Shown here: in pieces, positions 57,585 to 64,000 of the stretch
Layout of the letters: each line of letters begins with the position of its first letter
Position numbering within the stretch: the stretch's first letter is position 1
Source: an uncultured Erythrobacter sp.
GTDB taxonomy: Bacteria; Pseudomonadota; Alphaproteobacteria; Sphingomonadales; Sphingomonadaceae
Assembly (NCBI GenBank): GCA_947501005.1
Contig: CANMTU010000001.1
Coordinates: forward strand, 2,907,201-2,971,200
Length of the DNA stretch: 64,000 nt
Reading direction: 5' to 3'
Position numbers and translations under genes: made by a program
The notes under the pieces: generated by a model
Databases searched by the model: none
The model's input: only the letters and a program-made list of their open reading frames with translations
What the model was told of the DNA's origin: nothing

Positions 57585-58889
57585 ATGACCTACAGGACCA
57601 TCGCATTAGACAAACTTGACGTGAACCAAGCCAATGACCGGCATGGCGAACTGGAAAATGAAACGGCGGCGATTGCTTGGCTGTTTTCCAGTCACGGCGC
57701 GCAGATGAAGAAGCTGGCGCGCGACATTGCATCGACGGGTGGAATCTATGAGCCGCCGTTGGTTTACCCGAGCGATGGCAAGTTCGTTGTCTACGATGGC
57801 AACCGGCGCACCACATGCCTTAAGCTGATAGCACAGCCCAAGCGCGCACCTTCCATCGAACTACAAAAGTTCTTTTCCGACCTTCACGGCAAGTGGAACG
57901 GAACGATCCCTACCGTCATAATGTGCCGGGTTGAAACCGACCGGGACAGGATCGATGAGATTCTCTTCCGTCGGCATACCGGAAGTCAGGGCGGCGTCGG
58001 TCAGGCTAATTGGGACGGTCGCATGAAGACCACCTTTGTCAATCGGACAGGCAAGGGCGGCGGTCTGAATGTTGCCGACGAGATCGAAGAAAGGCTGCGC
58101 GAAGCGAAGATGCTTCCCGGCCGAAAGAAAATTCCGCGCACCAACCTCAACCGCTTGCTTTCGGCCGAGGCCTTCCGCAACCGGGTCGGCATCTCCTGCA
58201 ACAAGGGCAAGTTTCAGTTCATCCGCAAGGAAGATGCTTCGCTAACGGCTCTCGCCCGCATTGCGAAAGACCTCGCCGACAAGAAAATCACGCTCGATGA
58301 TGTATGGGATGTCGGGCGCAAATCGGCGTATTTGGACCAACTTGAAGGTGAGGGTATTCTTCCCACCGCAGCAGATGCGATTGAGCTTTCCAAGGCGAGC
58401 AGGAAGACACAAGTCAAACCGCTGCCGAAGCCAAAGGCAAAGAAGCCCGAGCGCCGTACACACCTCATACCGCAGGAAGATTACGGCGTTGCGTGGGCGG
58501 GGCGTTTGCAACGACAAAGGGCAATTTGGGAGGAATTGCAATTTGCATTGGAATTGGAACATCACCCCAATGCGATTGCGGTGTTGTGCAGGGTGCTGCT
58601 CGAACAATCGGTCGATAACTATCTGGTGAGAGCCAAGCTGCAGACCGCTGTCGAGCACGATCCACTGGCCAAGAAAATTATCTCCAGCGCGGAGGATCTT
58701 CATCAGAAGGCAAAGATCGAAAAGCGCTATCTCGAAGTGATCCGCAAGGCGCGCACGATTGATGCGATCATTTCAGTCGATACGCTTAATAAGTATGTCC
58801 ATTCGTCGCGGCTTGCGCCATCGCCCGATCACTTGACCGCCATTTGGGACACCTTTGCCGAACTCATTGTGCATTGCCTCAATGAGTAA
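57585..58889 (+). CDS. ParB/Srx-like N-terminal domain protein with C-terminal helical (HEPN-like?) region
   Basis: 'LARDIASTGGIYEPPLVYPSDGKFVVYDGNRRTTCLKLI' ParB-type motif; C-terminal 'AIAVLCRVLLEQSVDNYL...LNKYVHSSRLAP'. Confidence 0.7.
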   Translation: MTYRTIALDKLDVNQANDRHGELENETAAIAWLFSSHGAQMKKLARDIASTGGIYEPPLVYPSDGKFVVYDGNRRTTCLKLIAQPKRAPSIELQKFFSDLHGKWNGTIPTVIMCRVETDRDRIDEILFRRHTGSQGGVGQANWDGRMKTTFVNRTGKGGGLNVADEIEERLREAKMLPGRKKIPRTNLNRLLSAEAFRNRVGISCNKGKFQFIRKEDASLTALARIAKDLADKKITLDDVWDVGRKSAYLDQLEGEGILPTAADAIELSKASRKTQVKPLPKPKAKKPERRTHLIPQEDYGVAWAGRLQRQRAIWEELQFALELEHHPNAIAVLCRVLLEQSVDNYLVRAKLQTAVEHDPLAKKIISSAEDLHQKAKIEKRYLEVIRKARTIDAIISVDTLNKYVHSSRLAPSPDHLTAIWDTFAELIVHCLNE

Positions 58890-59724
58890 GAAAGCTGCGT
58901 CGGCACACTGGACCGACGAAAAGCCGAAGCGCCGCCAGACACGGTTCTTGAAGCGCTTTATCGTATCATCGGACAGCCATAGCTTCATAGGGCGCCTGTA
59001 CGATCTCGGTATCGTCAGCATGCACTTCGATTCTTACGATGAGTTGGCCAAGTACCCGGACTGTAAGTATGTGGTGGATACGGTCAGCAGGGTCGAAGCC
59101 TTGACCCGCCGGGTCGAGTCTCTCAACCTGGCCGGGAACATGCTCTGGCCTGAACCTTTCCCGGACAACTTTAAGAAGCTTCCGATCACGCGTTATGAGT
59201 GGCTGACCGTTACGGCGGATTTGTTCATCATTCGCTATGTGTCGGTGATCGACTGCGCCCTTCTGCTCATCAATCAAGTGCTCGACGCCGGACTAGCCGA
59301 CCGTGACTGCACATATTCGCGGTTGAAACGAGCTGGGCTTCCTGATGCCATATCGAGCCATCTGAAAGCCATGCTCGATGCGCAACAATCCATCCGGGAC
59401 GAGCGCAATATGCGCATCCATCATGGTTTGGAACGCTCATTCACCGACGATGATGTCACCTTCAAACTGGCCTCGTCATTCACCGATAGAGGAAGTGGCA
59501 TGACCGGGTTCGATTATTACGGGCGACCAATAAACCTCGATATCTCGTTCAAGGAAGGATTGGTCTGGATGCAAAAGGACTTTGTGCGGCACGCGAATGT
59601 TCTGCAAGATCAGCTTGATGCCCTTTACGATCTTTTGTGGCCGGAGTTTGAAGACCGGTTTGGTCCCCTAGTGGCGGTTGCAAACCATGGACTCAATGCC
59701 GGGGCCAGAAGGTCTCGTACATGA
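58882..59724 (+). CDS. Probable HEPN-domain protein
   Basis: 8-nt overlap with the ParB-like gene; 'RDERNMRIHHGLERSF' contains an R-x4-6-H HEPN-type motif in an otherwise helical protein. Confidence 0.6.
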   Translation: MSKKAASAHWTDEKPKRRQTRFLKRFIVSSDSHSFIGRLYDLGIVSMHFDSYDELAKYPDCKYVVDTVSRVEALTRRVESLNLAGNMLWPEPFPDNFKKLPITRYEWLTVTADLFIIRYVSVIDCALLLINQVLDAGLADRDCTYSRLKRAGLPDAISSHLKAMLDAQQSIRDERNMRIHHGLERSFTDDDVTFKLASSFTDRGSGMTGFDYYGRPINLDISFKEGLVWMQKDFVRHANVLQDQLDALYDLLWPEFEDRFGPLVAVANHGLNAGARRSRT

Positions 59725-60893
59725 GCGGGGTCGATCCCGAATGCCATCCGCCCGACAATTCCTCGGATACGACGGTCTGCAGCGAATGCTTCGATGACAT
59801 CGAACTCACGGAGCGCATCGAGGCTTATGAAGCCTCAGGCGAGTGCACCTATTGCGAGACAGACCGGGAGTTCATCGCCCCGTTTGACGAGATCGCGGAA
59901 TTTATCGGTGAGCGCATGTCGACTTTTTATGGGCGCGCGGTTGATCAGCTCCCGTACGATGGTCGGGAGGGTGGCTATATGGCGTGGCACGTCGACACAT
60001 TCGATTGCCTGTACGAGTCGATCGGCCTTCAACTGACTTCCGAAAATGAAGAGCGGCTGCGGAACGATCTGGCGTGGCATATCGGTGATGATGCGTGGTG
60101 CGATTACGACTGGCTATCACTGGAAATCGATCAGAGCCTGCTGAGCAGCTGGGACCAGTTTTGCACAGCCACCAAAGGCGTGAGACGCTTTTTCTTTCAC
60201 AATCTGGGCGAACCAGAATCGTCCCATCCCGATGAGCGCTCGGTCATCCAGTTTTTGCATGAAGTGACAGCTCTCATTGAGGCGATGAGCCTCGTGCAGA
60301 CCATCCCTGTTGGCTACCTGCTATTCAGAGCGCGTCCGCACGAAGGCGAGCCTTGGGCCACGCCGCTTGAGCTGGGGCCGCCGCCAGTCGAGGAATCGCT
60401 ACAATCCAATCGGATGAACCCCCCGGGTATTCCGATGTTCTATGGAGCGGAAACAGCGCAACTCGCTGCATTGGAGGTCAGAGCGCCGCGCGCGACCATT
60501 GGCGAGTTTCGGACGCTACGCGAGATACGGCTCATCGATCTGGCGAACCTTCCACCGGTCCCCGGCTTCTTTTCCGAAGCTACGCGCGAAGAGCTGCAAG
60601 GGCTTTCATTCCTGCACCAACTTACCACGATCATGGCAGAGCCTGTCCCGCAAAATAACCGGGTAAATGTGGATTACATTCCGACACAAATTTTGACCGA
60701 GTTTTTCCGCGATTACGGATTTACGGGCGGAGGGGTCGATGGGGTGCGTTACATAACATCGCTAGGCGTCGCCGGAGCCAATACGGTGTTGTTCGCAACG
60801 CAAGACAATGTGGTTGCTGATGGAATGACAAGTTCGGGTGCGCGCTGGATCGATCTGGTGGGGACACAGGAATATACGGCGCCGCCCCCTTAA
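59721..60893 (+). CDS. RES-domain protein with cysteine-rich HEPN/RES-type N-terminal region
   Basis: ATGA overlap with HEPN gene; 'CSECF...CTYCETD' N-terminus, 'GYLLFRARPHEGE', 'GIPMFYGAETAQLAALEVRA' RES R/Y/E signature. Confidence 0.75.
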   Translation: MSGVDPECHPPDNSSDTTVCSECFDDIELTERIEAYEASGECTYCETDREFIAPFDEIAEFIGERMSTFYGRAVDQLPYDGREGGYMAWHVDTFDCLYESIGLQLTSENEERLRNDLAWHIGDDAWCDYDWLSLEIDQSLLSSWDQFCTATKGVRRFFFHNLGEPESSHPDERSVIQFLHEVTALIEAMSLVQTIPVGYLLFRARPHEGEPWATPLELGPPPVEESLQSNRMNPPGIPMFYGAETAQLAALEVRAPRATIGEFRTLREIRLIDLANLPPVPGFFSEATREELQGLSFLHQLTTIMAEPVPQNNRVNVDYIPTQILTEFFRDYGFTGGGVDGVRYITSLGVAGANTVLFATQDNVVADGMTSSGARWIDLVGTQEYTAPPP

Positions 60894-61149
60894 CTTCCTT
60901 GTTAGAATAGCGGATGATCCCGAGCAAACATCGAGCGCGTTTACTCGGGATCATCCGCTGTCCAGTCCAATATTTAGCGGTCATTCGACTTGGCGTTCGC
61001 TCCAGAAGCTGACTTGCGGCTATCGTAGAAGTTCCTCCAAATCGTACCAGACGCTTACGGTCCATCTGCTATTCGACTGCTTTGGAGCAAATTTCCGATG
61101 GGTAACACGCTCATGCGAAACAGTTATGCCGAACCGTTATTCATTCAGC

Positions 61150-63696
61150 TCAAAGCAGGCTATGGATCGCCATAGCGCCGCACAGATATGGATGGCTGAA
61201 GGCGCCGTTCTGCGGCGCAGTCGCCAGCCGTTCGGTCGCGCTCGCGCAATCGGCAGGGTCAGGTATCTTTGACAGGGCGGCTGTGGCCTCGTCCCGCGTT
61301 GCCAATTTAAGCCTAGCTATCGCCGAAGTCACCGCACCCGAGGGAGGCAGACCGAAGGCCAGACTTTCACCCACGAATCGCGAAAAGAGATATTGCGCCG
61401 TGTCACTCGTCCGCCACTCGCTTGCGCAGGCGATGGCTCGGCCGTTGAGCAGCGACCATGCCGGAAAACTCACCGCGTCGGCCGTTCGGAACCGCTGTTG
61501 GAAATTCCTCGCCGACCCCGCGCCGGAATAACAGGCGTTGAGCAGCACGAGCCGCAGGTCGAGGCGGTCGCCGTGTGTCTGCAGCCCCCTGATCGAGACC
61601 GGATGCGGGGCCCCGCCACCGATCGAGGCGAAATATGGATCGGTGTAGCTGCTGACCGGCTTCCCGTGGGTCGAAACGACAAGCACCTGCGCATCCCCGA
61701 CCAGTTCCGGGAGCTCTCCCGTCGCGCCCGTGTCGATAATGACTGGTGGGGAAAGGCCCGCCGCCTCCGCGAATGCAGCGGCCTCGTGGCGAGGCAGCAG
61801 CAATTCGCTGTCGCTGTCGATGATCGCTGCGACTCCTCCGCTGATCTGCGGGGGCTCGGCCGAAAGCGCAATCGCCGCGACAAATCGGACCTCGAACAGG
61901 CCCTGCCGCATGCGCTCCAAGAGTCCGGGATGTCGAATGGCGAGCGCGGTCATCGGAGGGGATAGACCGAAATCCGTCAGATAGCGAATCGAGCGCACAT
62001 CGCCTGTGGCAAGGTCGTCGAGGACCGGCTCGAGCAGTGGAAACACGGCATCCAGCCAAGCGTCGAGCGCCCCAGCAAACTCTTGTCGCCCGATCTCGCC
62101 CTGCGAGAACCGCAGTAAGGCCGCATGCCAGTTGGACCGCGTGTCTGCGGGCAGAGCAGTTCGCCGATACCGGTCGCCATAGAACGACCAAAGCAGCGGC
62201 TCGCCGGCATGAGTAATGGCCATGATGCAGTGTCCCTCGGCCAGCCGTCTGCGAACCGCTTCGATCATCGCGGCCTGGCCGGCCCGATCGAGGGCCGGAC
62301 CAGATCGGCCATCGAATGTCGCGATGACCTGCGAGAGCCTGTCCCACTGTTTGCCGGCCGGGTTCCGCGGTCCCCAGACATCGTCATATTTCTCAAGAAA
62401 TCCGAAGAGGTGCGGCACGCCCTCGCCGCGCAGACCCTCGAGCGCCCGTTCGAGCTCGACCGCCTCGTCTGCCTGCACCAAGGTCGCCGACTTCCTGCTC
62501 CACTCGAGCAACGCCATCCAGTCCCCGAGCGCATTACCCCGGCAGGCAACAAGCGCCTCGAGGGCCTCCTCGATCGGTCCCTGATCCGGCAAGGTCGCCA
62601 TCAGATTGTCGAAACGGGGAAGGTAGCGCTCGCGTAGGCCGCGCCGGTAGTGAAGGCGCAGGACATCGCGCAGCGTTTGGTCGAATGCGCGCGCAGCAGC
62701 GGCAAGCGCAATGGCGACTGCACTGGCGTCGCCGCTCTCCGCGAAGACCCGTGCGGCGACAAGTTCAAGCTCAAGCAGGGCTTCGGGATCACCGATTTTG
62801 TTGTGTGCTGTCCTCGCTTCGTTGATCATTGCCCGTGCCTGCGCGGCCTTGCCGGCCTGTCGCAGACAGGCAGCAAGATTGACCATCAGGACCGGGCGGA
62901 TGTCACTGTCGGTCGCCGACGCATCCAGCGCCCGCCGCAAATAGGTTTCCGCGTTCACAGTGTCGCCGGCCCGCATGAATGCAGTGCCCAGATTGGCGAG
63001 CAAGACCATTGGCGGTTCGGTGTCGAGTTTAGCAAGGACTTCAAGCGCCTGCTTGCCCGAATTGACTGCAAAATCCGGATCGCCTTCCTCGCAGGAAACG
63101 GCAACCACCGCCTGGAGCGCGCGCGCCAGTAGGGGCAGTGACCCCGTTTCGTGCGCCTGGTTCTCGACATCGGCGATGGCGCGATAGGCGGCCTGCGAAG
63201 CGCCGTGCCGGGAGTAGAGTAGCGCACTCCGCAACTTCAGATCGCCGAGCTCTTCCCAAAGATCATAATATTCGAGCAGGCTGGCAGCAGCGCGAAACAC
63301 TACTGGACGGTGGTCGATGCTCGACGCAACACAATCCGCCTCCTCTACCGCGACGCGCACGATTTCGAGCACGGTCTCCCGCGTATCATCGCCGTCGTCG
63401 GCGCGGGCGAGCGCTTCAAGTGCCTCGAATGCCCCGCTGACATCTCCGGCCATATATCGCGCACGGGCCGTCAGTTCGAGGAACAGCAGATGCTCCCATA
63501 CTAGGTCGCGCTGCTGCATCAGTGTAGCAATTGCGTTCGCCACCTCGGCTACATGCCGTGCATTATGGTCACAGGTCGCGATCAGACCATTGTAAAGGGC
63601 AACCGCGCCATCAAACTGGTGGGTCTTGTCCAAACGACGGCTCAGCCGCCTCTCAAACGCTTCGGGCGAAAGGGTCAGCCAGTCCTGCCAGTTCAA
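61150..63696 (-). CDS. TPR-repeat CHAT-domain (caspase-like) protease
   Basis: 848 aa; C-terminal 'VLVVSTHGKP' (catalytic His) and 'LVLLNACYSGAGSA' (catalytic Cys), 'FPAWSLLNGRAIACASEWRTSDTAQYLFSRFV'; N-terminal helical repeats. Confidence 0.85.
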   Translation of the reverse strand: MNWQDWLTLSPEAFERRLSRRLDKTHQFDGAVALYNGLIATCDHNARHVAEVANAIATLMQQRDLVWEHLLFLELTARARYMAGDVSGAFEALEALARADDGDDTRETVLEIVRVAVEEADCVASSIDHRPVVFRAAASLLEYYDLWEELGDLKLRSALLYSRHGASQAAYRAIADVENQAHETGSLPLLARALQAVVAVSCEEGDPDFAVNSGKQALEVLAKLDTEPPMVLLANLGTAFMRAGDTVNAETYLRRALDASATDSDIRPVLMVNLAACLRQAGKAAQARAMINEARTAHNKIGDPEALLELELVAARVFAESGDASAVAIALAAAARAFDQTLRDVLRLHYRRGLRERYLPRFDNLMATLPDQGPIEEALEALVACRGNALGDWMALLEWSRKSATLVQADEAVELERALEGLRGEGVPHLFGFLEKYDDVWGPRNPAGKQWDRLSQVIATFDGRSGPALDRAGQAAMIEAVRRRLAEGHCIMAITHAGEPLLWSFYGDRYRRTALPADTRSNWHAALLRFSQGEIGRQEFAGALDAWLDAVFPLLEPVLDDLATGDVRSIRYLTDFGLSPPMTALAIRHPGLLERMRQGLFEVRFVAAIALSAEPPQISGGVAAIIDSDSELLLPRHEAAAFAEAAGLSPPVIIDTGATGELPELVGDAQVLVVSTHGKPVSSYTDPYFASIGGGAPHPVSIRGLQTHGDRLDLRLVLLNACYSGAGSARNFQQRFRTADAVSFPAWSLLNGRAIACASEWRTSDTAQYLFSRFVGESLAFGLPPSGAVTSAIARLKLATRDEATAALSKIPDPADCASATERLATAPQNGAFSHPYLCGAMAIHSLL

Positions 63697-63857
63697 AGCT
63701 GTTTTCTCCCCGCTTACAAAGCTACTCGCCTGCAGCGATCAACTTTGCCCATCTATCTAAGCTGTTCCTTCGTTTTCCGCTAATCCAATTACGTCGGGTA
63801 TCGCAACACGATGGATGGAAGCCGCCTGTCAGCTATCGGCCCAATAGCTGCCATTAG

Positions 63858-63882
63858 GTGCCCATCAGTTTCATGTCGGGTG
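63858..63882 (-). repeat. Right copy of 25-bp inverted repeat bounding the accessory island
   Basis: gtgcccatcagtttcatgtcgggtg on + strand; reverse complement of 53044-53068 with one mismatch. Confidence 0.85.
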
Positions 63883-64000
63883 GATGCGAGAATCCCAGAG
63901 TTCTGCGGATTTTCGCTAATGGCGCACCCGACAGGAGCGGGCCATGGTCCTCGATCATCTCGACCAACATCTTCCCTGCCTGCGATGATCGGAGATGATG

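Noticed and set aside
63840-64000. Minus-strand coding tail (...HHLRSSQAGKMLVEMIEDHGPLLSGAPLAKIRRTLGFSHPPDMKLMGT*) entering from the right edge
   Set aside because: Could be the 3' end of a gene that overlaps the right repeat, but it is truncated by the window and has no recognisable family, so it is not called as a feature.

Overview
64-kb chromosomal window from a high-GC alphaproteobacterium; gene content and codon style suggest Sphingomonadales/Erythrobacteraceae (inference). About 0-30 kb is ordinary core genome: TlyC/CorC-like protein, lspA-ileS-ribF-folA-purK-purE-gpmA, tRNA-Thr(GGT), acyl-CoA dehydrogenase, PH-domain pair, threonine aldolase, pepN, the petABC bc1 operon, apt, a CPA antiporter, an OmpA-family protein and tRNA-Gly(TCC). 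One oddity there is a palindromic repeat inserted in frame in ileS. About 30-52 kb is accessory: an M10/serralysin-like protease with PPC domains, then a TetR/TonB-receptor-bounded cluster of exported redox proteins (cytochrome c, DUF1592-type and DUF1552-type proteins, PQQ dehydrogenase with C-terminal heme, secreted VOC protein). That cluster contains two uncharacterised protein families, each present twice. About 53-64 kb is a probable genomic island bounded by a 25-bp, 24/25-identical inverted repeat (53044-53068 / 63858-63882). It carries a divergent, phi29-like family-B DNA polymerase split over two overlapping reading frames, preceded by an unknown ATGA-coupled gene. It also carries a translationally coupled ParB-like/HEPN/RES three-gene operon and a TPR-CHAT caspase-like protease. 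The polymerase, the coupled operon and the flanking inverted repeats are the best candidates for an undescribed system. All family calls come from reading motifs by eye; no database search was run.
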